Part shown: in pieces, positions 1 to 9,677 of the stretch | Layout of the letters: each line of letters starts with the position of its first letter | Position numbering within the stretch: position 1 is the stretch's first letter | NCBI GenBank assembly: GCA_035638075.1 | Contig: DASRAU010000003.1 | Span: 1 to 64,000, forward strand | Direction of reading: 5' to 3' | Length of the DNA stretch: 64,000 nt | DNA from: DASRAU01 sp035638075 | Lineage (GTDB): Bacteria; Acidobacteriota; Polarisedimenticolia; Gp22-AA2 | The notes under the pieces: model-generated | What the model was told of the DNA's origin: nothing | The model's database searches: none | The model's input: only the letters and a program-made list of their open reading frames with translations | Position numbers and translations under genes: made by a program

Positions 1-513
1 CAGCGCGGCGGAGCGGCTCAGGAGCGTCCAGGTGGCGACACCGGTCAGGAGAATCGCCACGTAGACCGGCATCGACGCGCTCCACGTGCGGTGCGCCGGC
101 GCCAGGACCATCACCGTCGAGATCGCACCCGGTCCGGCGAGGAGTGGAATCGACAACGGCGTGATCGAGATGTCGGGCTTGCCGATCCCTTCGTTGATTT
201 CCCCCGGGGTCTCGCGGCTGGGGCGCTCGGCGCGCAACATTTCCAGCGCCGACAGGCCGAGAATCACTCCTCCGGCGATCCGGAACGCCGGCAGCGTCAC
301 GCCGAAGATCCGCAGCACGACGCTGCCCGCCGTCGCGAACAGGATCAGGATGCCGGTCGAGACGATCGCGGCCTTGAGCGCCATCGCCCGACGGCGATCG
401 TAAGTGTCCCCCTCGGTCATCGTCAGGAACGCCGGCACCGCCGCGAGCGGATCGACGATGAACAGTACCGAGATGATCGGGATGACCCAGGTGTCGAGGA
501 AGCCGCCGCCCAT
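1..513 (-). CDS. MarC-family integral membrane protein (partial, cut by left edge)
   Basis: The 171 visible codons start at an ATG at 513 and run off the window, so the C-terminus is missing. The translation is strongly hydrophobic, with four to five membrane segments. It shows the MarC/UPF0056 pattern: an N-terminal VDPLAAVPAFL segment, a FRIAGGVILGLSALEM segment and a central SIPLLAGPGAI segment. The family is about 200-220 residues, so roughly 40 residues are lost. These are inner-membrane proteins; an old link to multidrug resistance has not held up and their transport role is unknown. The gene is divergent from the downstream DUF4153-type gene across a short spacer. The family call is firm; the function is open. 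Confidence 0.85.
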   Translation of the reverse strand, partial: MGGGFLDTWVIPIISVLFIVDPLAAVPAFLTMTEGDTYDRRRAMALKAAIVSTGILILFATAGSVVLRIFGVTLPAFRIAGGVILGLSALEMLRAERPSRETPGEINEGIGKPDISITPLSIPLLAGPGAISTVMVLAPAHRTWSASMPVYVAILLTGVATWTLLSRSAAL

Positions 514-656
514 CGCGCGCAGTCTAGCGGATTGCGGCTAGAATCCGCCCGGCGTGCCGCGCCGGTGGTCCGGGGGGACTGCGCATCGAGACGAGGTTTG
601 CTTCCATCGCGACGCTCGCGCAGGAGGCGCGCCGGACGTTCGCGCGCTTCCCCGCC

Positions 657-2402
657 GTGCTGCTCTGCGGGCTGGGGGCGGCGTGGCTGGCGATCGACCT
701 CATCAACGACAAGCCGAACCCTCCCGACGGGTCGGTGCGCACGCTCCTGGTGCTGATCCTCGGGATCCCCTTCTTCCTTGCGCTGCAGCTCCTCCTGGAG
801 AAGCCGCCGTGGCGGTCGCCCGGTCCGTCGTCGCGCGCGGTCGCGATTGCGGCGGTGCTCGCCGGGTTCGCCCTCCTGGCGGCCTATCGCTGGGCGCTGG
901 GCCAGCCGGCGGGGGAGAGCACCTTCCTGCGGTACCTGCAGCTGACGCTGGCGGTCGATGTGTTCATCGCCATCGCGCCCTTCGTCGGCCGCGGCGAAGT
1001 GAACGGGTTCTGGCAGTTCAACCGCCGGCTGTTCCTGCGGTTCTTCCTTTCCGGGATCTACGCCGCGGTGTTCTTCGGCGGGGTGGCGGCGGCGATCCTC
1101 GCCGTCGACCGGCTGTTCGACGTGAAGGTGAACGCGCTCATCTACCCGCGGCTGTGGTTCTTCACCGTGTTCGTGTTCTTCCCGTGGCATTTCCTCGCGG
1201 GGGTGCCGCGCGATTTGAGTGCGCTCGACGCCGACGTGCAGCACCCGAAGGCGCTGCGGCTCTTCACACAGTACCTGCTGCTGCCGCTGGTGGTGCTGTA
1301 CCTCCTGATCCTGTACGCCTACACCGCGAAGATCATGCTGACCCGGACGTGGCCTCTGGGCTGGGTGGGCTGGCTCGTGTCGGCGGCTTCGATCTTCGGC
1401 GTGCTGACGGTTCTTCTCCTGCAGCCGGGACGCCCCGAGTCGGAACACCGGTGGACCGACCGCTTCGCGCGCCTGTACTTCGCCGCCATCGTGCCGCTCC
1501 TGGGCCTGCTCTTCGCGGCGCTGGGGAAACGCGTGGGTCAGTACGGCGTCACCGAGCGGCGCTACTGGCTCTTCGTCCTGGGCGCCTGGCTATGCGGCAT
1601 CGCGCTGTTCATGCTCTTCGGCCGCTCGCGCACGCTGAAGGCGATCCCCGCGACGCTCGCGCTCGTGGCGCTTTTCACCTCGTTCGGTCCGTGGGGCGCT
1701 TACGCCGTGTCGCGGCGCAGCCAGAGCGCCCGGCTGACGGCGCTCCTCGCGCGACAGGGACTGCTCGCGGACGGGAAGCTGGCGCACGCATCGAACGACA
1801 TCCCGCCCGGACAGGTCCGGGAGATCAGCGCCTCGGTGGACTATCTCGCCACCACGCACGGCGGCCGGAGCCTCGGGCGCTGGAGCGATCTGAAGGGCGG
1901 CGGCCGGGGCGGCGGGAGGATCTTCGACGGAGACGACGACCGGGCATGCCGGAATCTCTTCATGGAGGAGATGGGGCTGACCTGGGTGGGCCCGTGGGAC
2001 ATCGCCTCGAAGCAGGAGGAGTACCACACGCGGACCGACATCGGGCGCGACGTCGCAGGCTATGAACGGAGCTTCGACTGTTATTTCCTGCCGGGCGCCC
2101 GCGGCGGCCAGTCTCCGCACACCTGGGGCCGTTTCGATGACCGCGGCGGCGCCGTCGAGATCCTGGACGGAGCGGCGCTCGTCCTGACCCTGCCGCTGCA
2201 GCCGCTGTTCGATCGGCTCGCGGCCGTTCCCCTGAACTCGGACCGGACGCTGCCCGCTCCGGATCTCTGCGTCGAGGGGGCATCGGCGGCGCTCCGGGCC
2301 CGGGCGTGTTTCACCACCCTGACGATCGAGGCGAAGACCGGCTCGGGCGGCCAGGCGGCCCTTGCGGGCAACGGCTACATCCTGATTGACCAGCACCCGT
2401 GA
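657..2402 (+). CDS. DUF4153-type polytopic membrane protein
   Basis: A protein of 581 residues. Residues 1 to about 370 hold around ten membrane helices, and about 210 soluble residues follow. The order of segments, including the PRLWFFTVFVFFPWHFLAG helix and the later LFGRSRTLKAIPATLALVA stretch, fits DUF4153 proteins, whose function is unknown. The GTG at 657 is the first ordinary start codon. However, the frame stays open upstream, and residues such as ARRTFARFPAV just before it look like the family N-terminus. The true start may therefore be a rare codon, for example the CTG at 579 preceded by a G-rich Shine-Dalgarno-like run. The soluble tail has several Cys residues and no domain I recognise. 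Confidence 0.75.
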   Translation: MLLCGLGAAWLAIDLINDKPNPPDGSVRTLLVLILGIPFFLALQLLLEKPPWRSPGPSSRAVAIAAVLAGFALLAAYRWALGQPAGESTFLRYLQLTLAVDVFIAIAPFVGRGEVNGFWQFNRRLFLRFFLSGIYAAVFFGGVAAAILAVDRLFDVKVNALIYPRLWFFTVFVFFPWHFLAGVPRDLSALDADVQHPKALRLFTQYLLLPLVVLYLLILYAYTAKIMLTRTWPLGWVGWLVSAASIFGVLTVLLLQPGRPESEHRWTDRFARLYFAAIVPLLGLLFAALGKRVGQYGVTERRYWLFVLGAWLCGIALFMLFGRSRTLKAIPATLALVALFTSFGPWGAYAVSRRSQSARLTALLARQGLLADGKLAHASNDIPPGQVREISASVDYLATTHGGRSLGRWSDLKGGGRGGGRIFDGDDDRACRNLFMEEMGLTWVGPWDIASKQEEYHTRTDIGRDVAGYERSFDCYFLPGARGGQSPHTWGRFDDRGGAVEILDGAALVLTLPLQPLFDRLAAVPLNSDRTLPAPDLCVEGASAALRARACFTTLTIEAKTGSGGQAALAGNGYILIDQHP

Positions 2403-2451
2403 GCCGCCGGCGCAGGGCCCGCGGCGCGATCGACTTTCGAGGGAGGTGAGG

Positions 2452-3750
2452 ATGGCGACGACGAGGAGCGCGTTCCCGCCCGTCTTCTGGGTGGCGAACC
2501 TGATCGAGGTGCTGGAGCGGTTCGCGTACTACGGCATCTACTTCGGGTTCGGCATCTACATGACGCATCTCGGCTACTCGCGCGACCAGCTGGGGATCGT
2601 GCAGAGCCTGTTCCTCTTCGTGTCGTACTCGATCCCGGTGCTGTCCGGATCGTTCGCCGACCGGTTCGGCTTCAAGCCGATGCTGATCGTCTCGTACCTG
2701 GCGTACCTGCCGTCGATCCTCCTGCTGCTGTCGGCGCATTCGCTGACCGGGATCGCGCTGACGATGCTGAGCATCGGGTTCGCGGCCGGCATCTTCAAGC
2801 CGCTGGTGGCGGGATCCATCCGCGTGTTCACCGACTCCACCAACAAGACGCTCGGGTTCGGGATCTTCTACGCCATGGTGAACATCGGCGGGACGCTCGG
2901 GCCGATCGTCGCCGGCAAGCTGAGGGTCATCTCGTGGTCGTACGCGTTCCTCGCGGCCGCCGTCGCCATCGCCCTCATGCTCGCCGTCACCCTCTTCTTC
3001 TACGAGGAGCCGCCGCGCGAGAAGCGCGGCAAGACGGTGGGGGAGACGCTCAAGGAGATCGGGCTGACGCTGACCGACCTCAAGTTCGCGTCGTTCCTGA
3101 TCCTGCTGGGCTTCGGCTTCTGGCTGCCGTTCTGGGCGTTCTTCAACCTGTGCGCCCTCTACATCGACTCCAACCTCGACACCGCGCGCCTGTACCAGGA
3201 CCTGCACTCCCTCCCGGTTCTGGGTGCGGGGCTCGCCGATTTCCTGTCGGCTCCGGACGACAAGGGCGTCCGGCGGATCATCGGCGAGACGATCGGCAAC
3301 ACCGGCTGGGTCATCATCGCCTTCCAGATCTCCGTTTCGAAGTTCATGGCGAAGGTGCGCGCCATGCCGGCGTTCATGGTCGGACTCCTGATGTCGGGGA
3401 TCGGGTTCTTCGTCATCGGCCGCGCCGCCACCGCCGCCCCATCGCTCGTCTTCCTCGGGGTGGCACTCTTCGCCATCGGCGAGATGATCTTCTCGCCGCG
3501 CATCCAGGAATACATCACCTGGATCGCGCCCAAGGACAAGGCCGGCCTCTACATGGGCTCGAACTTCCTCGGGACGATGATCGGAGGTCTCACCAGCGGG
3601 GTCATCTACACGTCGCTGTCGAACCACTACGCGCAGGCAGGGGTGCCGGGCCGTGTCTGGGACGTCATGGCCCTGAACATGATCGCCGCGATGGTGGCGC
3701 TGGCGATCTTCGTCAAGGTCGCCGGCGAGTTCAAGGAGATGGAGGCTTAG
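2452..3750 (+). CDS. POT/PTR-family proton-dependent oligopeptide transporter (MFS)
   Basis: An MFS transporter of 433 residues with about 12 membrane helices. The first helix carries the POT signature ExxERFxYYG (seen as EVLERFAYYG), which takes part in proton coupling in characterised peptide transporters. Such proteins import di- and tripeptides with protons across the inner membrane. The ATG at 2452 has a good Shine-Dalgarno sequence (GGGAGGTGAG) just before it, so longer upstream starts are disfavoured. It is shorter than typical 14-helix bacterial POT proteins (about 480-500 residues). The substrate cannot be read from sequence. It lies 49 bases after the DUF4153-type gene. Confidence 0.85.
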   Translation: MATTRSAFPPVFWVANLIEVLERFAYYGIYFGFGIYMTHLGYSRDQLGIVQSLFLFVSYSIPVLSGSFADRFGFKPMLIVSYLAYLPSILLLLSAHSLTGIALTMLSIGFAAGIFKPLVAGSIRVFTDSTNKTLGFGIFYAMVNIGGTLGPIVAGKLRVISWSYAFLAAAVAIALMLAVTLFFYEEPPREKRGKTVGETLKEIGLTLTDLKFASFLILLGFGFWLPFWAFFNLCALYIDSNLDTARLYQDLHSLPVLGAGLADFLSAPDDKGVRRIIGETIGNTGWVIIAFQISVSKFMAKVRAMPAFMVGLLMSGIGFFVIGRAATAAPSLVFLGVALFAIGEMIFSPRIQEYITWIAPKDKAGLYMGSNFLGTMIGGLTSGVIYTSLSNHYAQAGVPGRVWDVMALNMIAAMVALAIFVKVAGEFKEMEA

Positions 3751-3768
3751 CCGTCTCGGTCCCGATCG

Positions 3769-3918
3769 TCAGCAGCCACAGCGACGCGCCGCGCGCTCGA
3801 ACCGGGCGAGCCGCTGCGGGTCGCGTGCGAAGGCGTCGGGCAGGATCCTGATCGCGACCTTGCGCGACAGACGGGTGTCGAGCGCCTCGTACACGACCCC
3901 CATTCCGCCCTCCCGGAC
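3769..3918 (-). pseudogene. Remnant of a Ser/Thr protein kinase N-lobe
   Basis: On the minus strand about 50 codons between two in-frame TGA stops encode the start of a bacterial Ser/Thr kinase: the glycine-loop core GGMGVVYEALDTRL, then VAIRILP, then RDPQRLARFERAAR. There is no start codon before the loop and nothing of the rest of the kinase. The invariant Lys of the VAIK motif is Arg (VAIR). It resembles the N-lobes of the three intact kinases nearby, especially the one at 6825-9545, but is on its own between the transporter and the next kinase. I read it as the relic of a duplicated or deleted kinase gene. Confidence 0.75.
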
Positions 3919-3993
3919 TCAGGGGCATGACGGGAGGAGCATCGGAAAAGTCGGTTCCCCGGCTGCGGCGCATCGTATCATCCGCCTTCTGCG

Positions 3994-6786
3994 ATGAGCG
4001 GCTCCGAGTCCCGCCCGGGAACCACCCCTGTTGGCGCCCCGCGTCTGCCCGCGGGGACAAGGCTGGGCCCCTACGAGATCAAGGCCGCGCTCGGTGCCGG
4101 CGGCATGGGCGAGGTCTATCGCGCCCGCGACACCCGCCTCGACCGCGACGTGGCGATCAAGGTGATGCGCGGCGGTCGCGCGGTCACCGCCGAGGCGAAG
4201 GCGCGCTTCGAGCGCGAGGCGCGGGCCGTCTCAGCCCTCAACCATCCGAACATCTCGGCGCTCTACGACATCGGACGTCAGGAGACGGCGGAGGGGCCGC
4301 TCGATTACCTCGTCATGGAGCTGATCGAGGGGGAGAACCTCGCCGACCGGCTGGCGCGCGGCCCGCTGCCGATCGACGACCTGCTGCGCGCCGCCGTGCC
4401 GATCGCCGATGCGCTCGATCGCGCCCACCGCAAGGGGATCGTGCACCGCGATCTCAAGCCGGCGAACATCATGTTGTCGAAGGCGGGGCCGAAGCTCCTC
4501 GACTTCGGCCTGGCGCGTCCTGTGGCTGGCATCGGTTCGGGCGGCGGTGACCTGTCCGCCTCGCCCACCATGACACGCGCTCTCACGCAGGAAGGATCGA
4601 TCGTCGGCACCTTCCAGTACATGGCGCCCGAGCAGCTCGAGGGAAAGGAGGCCGACGCCCGATCGGATCTCTTCGCCTTCGGCGCCACGCTCTACGAGAT
4701 GGCGACCGGGCGGAAGGCGTTCGAGGGATCGAGCCAGGCCTCGCTCATCGCGGCCATCATGAACGCCAGGCCGCTGCCGATGAAGACGCACCAGCCGCTG
4801 GCTCCGGCGGCGCTCGAGCGGGTCGTCGCGACCTGCCTGGCGCGCGATCCGGACGATCGCTGGCAGAGCGCCGGCGATCTCAAGCGCGAGCTGCAGTGGA
4901 TCGCCGCGTCCGTCCCGGAGGCGGATGCCGTCGCGCCGGGCGCCACCGGAGTCGCGACCGCGGCCGGCCGCGCGGCGATCCGGCGCATCCACGTGACGTG
5001 GGGCGGACTGCTGATCCTCTCGATTCTCGCGACCGCAGGCCTGGGCGATCGGCTGCGTCCCGTGCCCGCGCGCGCCGGCGCCGCTCCGCTGGTGCGTGCC
5101 GCCATCGCGCCGCCCGCCGGAGCCCGCTTCAACATCGTGGGGGACGTGGCGGGCCCCCCGGTCCTGTCGCCGGACGGGCGCCGCATCGTCTTCGCGGCCA
5201 TCGACTCGGCGGGCAACCGCCTCTGGATCCGCGCGCTCGATTCGCTCGAGGCCCGGGTGCTTGCCGGCACGGAAGGGGCGATGTACCCGTTCTGGTCGCC
5301 GGACGGGAAGAGCATCGGCTTCTTCACGGTCGACAAGCTGAAGCGGATCGACGTGGACGGCGGCGCGACTTACACGATCTGCAGCGTGCTCTCGCCGCGA
5401 GGAGGCACGTGGGGACCCGACGGCACCATCATCTTCGGGCCCAGCTTCGACAGCGCCCTCGTCAAGGTGGCCGCGGGGGGAGGAACTCCCGAGCCGCTGA
5501 CCCGCCTCGCCGAGGGGAAGCACACGACGCACCGCTGGCCGCAGTTCCTGCCCGACGGACGGCGCTTCATCTTCCTGGCGGCGCACCACGAGAAACCGGA
5601 TTCGGAGGACAACGGCATCTATCTCGGCTCGCTCGACGGCGGCCAGCCGCAGCGCCTCGTTCCCTCGAAGAGCAGCGCCATCTACGTCGACGGACAGCTC
5701 TTCTACGTGCAGGGGAACACCCTCGTCGCGCAGCCCTTCGACGCCGTGGCGGGACGCGTCGCCGGGCCCGCGGTGCCGACGGCGGAGCGCGTCCAGCTCG
5801 ACCGCACGACCTGGCGAGGCGTCTTCACCGTCGGCGCCTCGACGCACTCCCTCGTCTACATGCCGGCCGCGGGGAAGATCGGCACGCGCATCCTCGCGTA
5901 CGACATCGCCTCGGGAAAAGTGGAGACCGTGGCCGACGACGTGAGCCAGCTCAACATGAACGGCTCGGGGGACGGCCGGCGGATCGCGGTGGAGAACCAG
6001 GAGGGGCCGCGCTCGGATATCTGGATCTACGACCTCGTGGATGGCTCGAAGAACCGGCTCACCTTCGATCCGATGGACGAGTCGTTCATGGCCTGGGTCG
6101 GGAACTCGGACCGCGTGGTCTTCGGGGCCAATCGACCCGACGGACGCTACCGCATCTACGAGAAATCCGCGCGCGGCGGCGCCGAGAGCCTGGTCTTCGA
6201 GTGGGACAACGACATCTATCCGAGCGACGTTTCGGCCGACGGCCGATACCTCCTCTTCAACAAGGGCCCCTTCGCGTCGCGGATGTTCTCCGACCTGTAC
6301 CTGCTGCCGCTCCAGGGCCCGAAGACACCCATCCCGTTCGCCAACGCTCCCTACGAGGAAACCGACGGGCAGTTCTCGCCGGACGGCCGGTGGATCGCCT
6401 TCACCTCGAACCAGTCGGGGCAGGAGGAAATCTACGTCGCGCCGCGTCCTGATCCGGCGGCCGCCGGAAGGAGCGGCGAGGCGTCGAGCGGCCAGTGGCA
6501 GGTGTCTTCAGGGGGCGGCAGCGTGCCCCGCTGGACGGGAGACGGCAGAACGATCTACTACCGTCGCGCCGACAACACCACGTTCGCAAGGGTGGAAGTG
6601 GACGGGAGCGGGCCGGCCTTCCACGTCGGACGCACGAGCGATCTCCCCTTCCGCGCCTACCAGAACTGGGGTTCGCTCTCCTACGACGTGACGCCCGACG
6701 GCCGGAAGCTCATCGTGGCCTCTCCGGGCGGCGACAGCGCCTCGATGATGGCGCTCGTCTCCGACTGGTCGGCGATCGTGAAGTAG
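3994..6786 (+). CDS. Transmembrane Ser/Thr protein kinase with PD40/TolB-type beta-propeller (kinase 1)
   Basis: A protein of 930 residues. Residues about 26-290 form a Hanks-type kinase: glycine loop GAGGMGEVY, Lys56 in VAIK, catalytic HRDLKPANIM around 151-160, and DFG around 170-172. A single membrane helix near 334-351 follows, then about 570 residues with repeated SPDG/FSPDGRW motifs typical of PD40/WD40-like propellers. The kinase should be cytoplasmic and the propeller outside the membrane, so ligand sensing is plausible but inferred. The ATG at 3994 is the first start; a TATCAT element at 3976-3981 may be a -10 box. It is convergent with the next kinase. Targets are unknown. Confidence 0.92.
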   Translation: MSGSESRPGTTPVGAPRLPAGTRLGPYEIKAALGAGGMGEVYRARDTRLDRDVAIKVMRGGRAVTAEAKARFEREARAVSALNHPNISALYDIGRQETAEGPLDYLVMELIEGENLADRLARGPLPIDDLLRAAVPIADALDRAHRKGIVHRDLKPANIMLSKAGPKLLDFGLARPVAGIGSGGGDLSASPTMTRALTQEGSIVGTFQYMAPEQLEGKEADARSDLFAFGATLYEMATGRKAFEGSSQASLIAAIMNARPLPMKTHQPLAPAALERVVATCLARDPDDRWQSAGDLKRELQWIAASVPEADAVAPGATGVATAAGRAAIRRIHVTWGGLLILSILATAGLGDRLRPVPARAGAAPLVRAAIAPPAGARFNIVGDVAGPPVLSPDGRRIVFAAIDSAGNRLWIRALDSLEARVLAGTEGAMYPFWSPDGKSIGFFTVDKLKRIDVDGGATYTICSVLSPRGGTWGPDGTIIFGPSFDSALVKVAAGGGTPEPLTRLAEGKHTTHRWPQFLPDGRRFIFLAAHHEKPDSEDNGIYLGSLDGGQPQRLVPSKSSAIYVDGQLFYVQGNTLVAQPFDAVAGRVAGPAVPTAERVQLDRTTWRGVFTVGASTHSLVYMPAAGKIGTRILAYDIASGKVETVADDVSQLNMNGSGDGRRIAVENQEGPRSDIWIYDLVDGSKNRLTFDPMDESFMAWVGNSDRVVFGANRPDGRYRIYEKSARGGAESLVFEWDNDIYPSDVSADGRYLLFNKGPFASRMFSDLYLLPLQGPKTPIPFANAPYEETDGQFSPDGRWIAFTSNQSGQEEIYVAPRPDPAAAGRSGEASSGQWQVSSGGGSVPRWTGDGRTIYYRRADNTTFARVEVDGSGPAFHVGRTSDLPFRAYQNWGSLSYDVTPDGRKLIVASPGGDSASMMALVSDWSAIVK

Positions 6787-6803
6787 GTCCTTCGCGGCGG
6801 GAT

Positions 6804-6823
6804 CGGCGCGCGGGCCCGCGCCG
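6804..6823. terminator. GC hairpin between convergent kinase genes
   Basis: A perfect 7-bp inverted repeat (6804-6810 with 6817-6823, loop of 6) fills the 38-base gap between two convergent genes. It could stop transcription from both sides, but no clear U-run follows on either strand. Confidence 0.5.
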
Positions 6824-6824
6824 G

Positions 6825-9545
6825 CTATTTCGCGGCGGCTCCGCCGGCGAACTCGGCGGCCCAGTTCTGCACGACCACCATTCCGGACAGCTCCCGGGTG
6901 TCGCCGACCGCGCGGCAGAAGACGAAGCGATCCTCGGCCGCGTTGACGTCGAAGCCCGGAAACCACCCGAAGATGAGCGGCCGCCGGAGCGACGGCCGGG
7001 TGAACAGCAGGCGGGGGGTTCCGAGCTTCAGGTCGGGGCTCGTACTGACGTCCACTTCCATGAGATCGTCGCCGCGCACGTAGTAAAGACGCCTGCCGCT
7101 CTTTCCCCAGCGCGGCCACATGCCTCCTCCCTGCGACACCTCCCACTTGCCCTCGCCGTCGGGGAAGCGGCGGATGTAGATGTCGAAGCCGCCCGCCTCC
7201 TCCGAGGTGAAGGCGACGAAGCGGCCGTCGGGTGAGACGTGCGGCCAGATCTGGTCGCCGTTCGCGTGGTAGAGGAGCTTCGGCTCCCCCTTCCCGTCGG
7301 CGCTGCGCATGAAGAGATCCCAGCCGGTCCCCTTCACGACCTCGGAGTAGACGAGGGTGCGGCCGTCGGGCGTGTAGGAAGGCGCCCAGCCGGTGCCGAT
7401 CGTTTCCGGCTCGCCGCCGCCGTCGGACGACTTGCGCTTCATTCCGATCGGCACGTTGCCTCCTTCTCCGTAGAGCAGGGTGCGCCCGTCGGGCGACCAG
7501 GCCTCCGCCGAATAGGGCACCGCGCCCGTCACGGAGAGGCGGGTGCGGGCGCCGCGATCGAGGTCGTAGACCCAGATGTCCTCGACCTCGCCGGAATGGA
7601 CGCTCATCGCGACCTGTTTTCCGTTTGGCGCGAACTCGGGGAAGGGCCACTGGACCTCCGGCTGGCCGAGGGTGGCGAGCTGGCGGCCGGAGCGATCGCT
7701 CACGACCATCTGCGTCTCGTAACTTCGCGTTCCCTTCACGTGCACCAGCGTGCCGTCGCGCGCGACGCTGGGAACGTCACCCGAGGCGCTCACGAGAAAC
7801 GGCTCGCCGGTCGCCTCGTGCCTCTGCAGCGAGAACGGCAGGGCCCAGATGCCCATGTTCGTCGGATCGCGCCTGTACAGGATGTGCCCGGTCGAGGAAT
7901 AGGCCGGGAACCAGATCGTCTGGTCCTTCGGCAGCGACAGCAGCGTCCTGCGCGTGCCCCGGTCGAACAGGATCAGCTCGTGCGGCCGCGCGTCGCCGGG
8001 ATGCGGCACGAAAAGCACGCTGTTGTCGGGAAGGCACTCCGGGTCGTGCAGGTCGTTCTCCTGGCCCTCGAGGAGCGGGATGTACGGCTCGAAATCGCCG
8101 CCCAGCGAGGAGACGCGCAGCATCGCGCCTTCGCCGGTGGACAGGACGATGCGGCCGTCGGGGCACCAGGTGCCGCCGGTCCCACCGGTGACCACACCGT
8201 GGATGTCGGCGATGAGACTGCTCTCGCCGCCGGCGGCCGGGACCTTGTACAGCTTGTTCGAGGCGACGAACCCGATCCAGGCGCTGTCCGGAGACCAGAA
8301 GACGTCTCCGGGAGGGGCCGGGGTGCGGATGACGACGGGATCGAGGCGCTGCAGGCTCCGCACCAGGAGCTTGTCGTCCTCGACGAGGGCGATGGAGCCG
8401 CCGTCCGGTGCAATCGCCGCGAGGCGTGTCTGGTTCTCGGACCTGAAGGGTCCTTTCGCCGGGATCTCGAAGCGTCGCACCGGGGCGGGCGCCGCCGCCG
8501 GCCGGAGCGACACCCACCCGCCGGCTGCCAGCGCCGCGGTGAAGGCGGCGCCTGCTGCTGCCGCAAACGCCATCACGCGACGGGACGGCGGTGCGGCCGC
8601 CGTCGTCGCGCCTGAACCGGTTGTGGCCTCTGCCGTCTCGTCGGGCGCTCCGGCGAGCGTCTCTTCGAGAGCGATGCGCGCCTCGCCGATGTCGCGCAGG
8701 CGCTTGCGCGGGTCCTTCTCCATGCAGCGGCGCACGAGGCGGGCGACGCGCGCCGGCAGTGATGAAGGCAGCGCCGAGAAATCGACCGGCGCCATGATGA
8801 CCGCGGCCATCACCTCCGACACGCCGTCGCCGGTGAACGGCCGTCGGCCGCCGAGCATCTCGTAGAGGACGCAGCCGAAGGCCCAGATGTCGGCGCGGCG
8901 GTCGACCGGCTTCCCCTTCGCCTGCTCGGGGCTCATGTAGGCGGCGGTGCCGAGGATGAGGCCGGCGCGCGTCGCCGCCGGCGTCGTCAGGGTCGGCGAC
9001 ATGGACGCCAGGCTCGACGAGGATCCCATCGGGTCGGCGTCCCAGGCCTTGGCCAGACCGAAGTCGAGGATCTTGACGCGGCCATCGGGGGCGACCTGGA
9101 TGTTCGCCGGCTTGAGATCGCGGTGCACGATGCCGTGGTCGTGCGCCGCCTCGAGAGCCTCGGAAACCCGAAGCCCGATGGCGATCGCCTCGTCCGCCGG
9201 CAGCGGCCCCGCCGCGAGACGGGTCGCGAGGTTCGTTCCCGGCGCCAGCTCCATCGCCAGGAAGTGCATCCCCTCGGCGCGGTGCAGGCCGTGGATGGTG
9301 GCGATGCCGGGATGGTTGAGCGACGCGAGCACCTTCGCTTCGCGCTCGAACCGCGCCAGGCGATCGGGGTCCTCCGCGAAGAGATCGGGCAGGACCTTGA
9401 TGGCGACGTCGCGCCCGAGCGTGGTGTCGGTGGCGCGCCACACGACCCCCATCCCGCCCTCGCCGATCTTCTCGACGAGCCGGTACTGGCCGAGGACGCG
9501 GCCGGCGCTCAGCTCCACGCGGGATCCGGCTTCCGGATGGCACAC
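6825..9545 (-). CDS. Transmembrane Ser/Thr protein kinase with PD40/TolB-type beta-propeller (kinase 2)
   Basis: A protein of 906 residues with the same plan as its neighbours. A Hanks-type kinase (glycine loop GEGGMGVVW, Lys50 in VAIK, HRDLKPANIQ, DFGLAK, APE-like SPEQAKG) is followed by a hydrophobic helix near residues 320-343 and then a propeller of PDG/SPDGRT repeats to the C-terminus. It probably phosphorylates cytoplasmic proteins in response to an external cue; the cue is unknown. The GTG at 9545 is the longest start. A second GTG at 9518 gives a start closer to the family norm, and neither has a strong ribosome binding site. It is divergent from the 118-residue gene and convergent with kinase 1. 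Confidence 0.92.
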   Translation of the reverse strand: MCHPEAGSRVELSAGRVLGQYRLVEKIGEGGMGVVWRATDTTLGRDVAIKVLPDLFAEDPDRLARFEREAKVLASLNHPGIATIHGLHRAEGMHFLAMELAPGTNLATRLAAGPLPADEAIAIGLRVSEALEAAHDHGIVHRDLKPANIQVAPDGRVKILDFGLAKAWDADPMGSSSSLASMSPTLTTPAATRAGLILGTAAYMSPEQAKGKPVDRRADIWAFGCVLYEMLGGRRPFTGDGVSEVMAAVIMAPVDFSALPSSLPARVARLVRRCMEKDPRKRLRDIGEARIALEETLAGAPDETAEATTGSGATTAAAPPSRRVMAFAAAAGAAFTAALAAGGWVSLRPAAAPAPVRRFEIPAKGPFRSENQTRLAAIAPDGGSIALVEDDKLLVRSLQRLDPVVIRTPAPPGDVFWSPDSAWIGFVASNKLYKVPAAGGESSLIADIHGVVTGGTGGTWCPDGRIVLSTGEGAMLRVSSLGGDFEPYIPLLEGQENDLHDPECLPDNSVLFVPHPGDARPHELILFDRGTRRTLLSLPKDQTIWFPAYSSTGHILYRRDPTNMGIWALPFSLQRHEATGEPFLVSASGDVPSVARDGTLVHVKGTRSYETQMVVSDRSGRQLATLGQPEVQWPFPEFAPNGKQVAMSVHSGEVEDIWVYDLDRGARTRLSVTGAVPYSAEAWSPDGRTLLYGEGGNVPIGMKRKSSDGGGEPETIGTGWAPSYTPDGRTLVYSEVVKGTGWDLFMRSADGKGEPKLLYHANGDQIWPHVSPDGRFVAFTSEEAGGFDIYIRRFPDGEGKWEVSQGGGMWPRWGKSGRRLYYVRGDDLMEVDVSTSPDLKLGTPRLLFTRPSLRRPLIFGWFPGFDVNAAEDRFVFCRAVGDTRELSGMVVVQNWAAEFAGGAAAK

Positions 9546-9677
9546 ACCGTGCAGTAGTCCGCGGCGTCCGCCTTGATTGGGAAGGGTTTCATGAGGCGAA
9601 GGCGGATGTTACCGGGTCGGTCGATGCCGTGCAAGCAAGGCGTTTCCCGCCCGGTTTTGCGATTAGAATGAGGTGAC

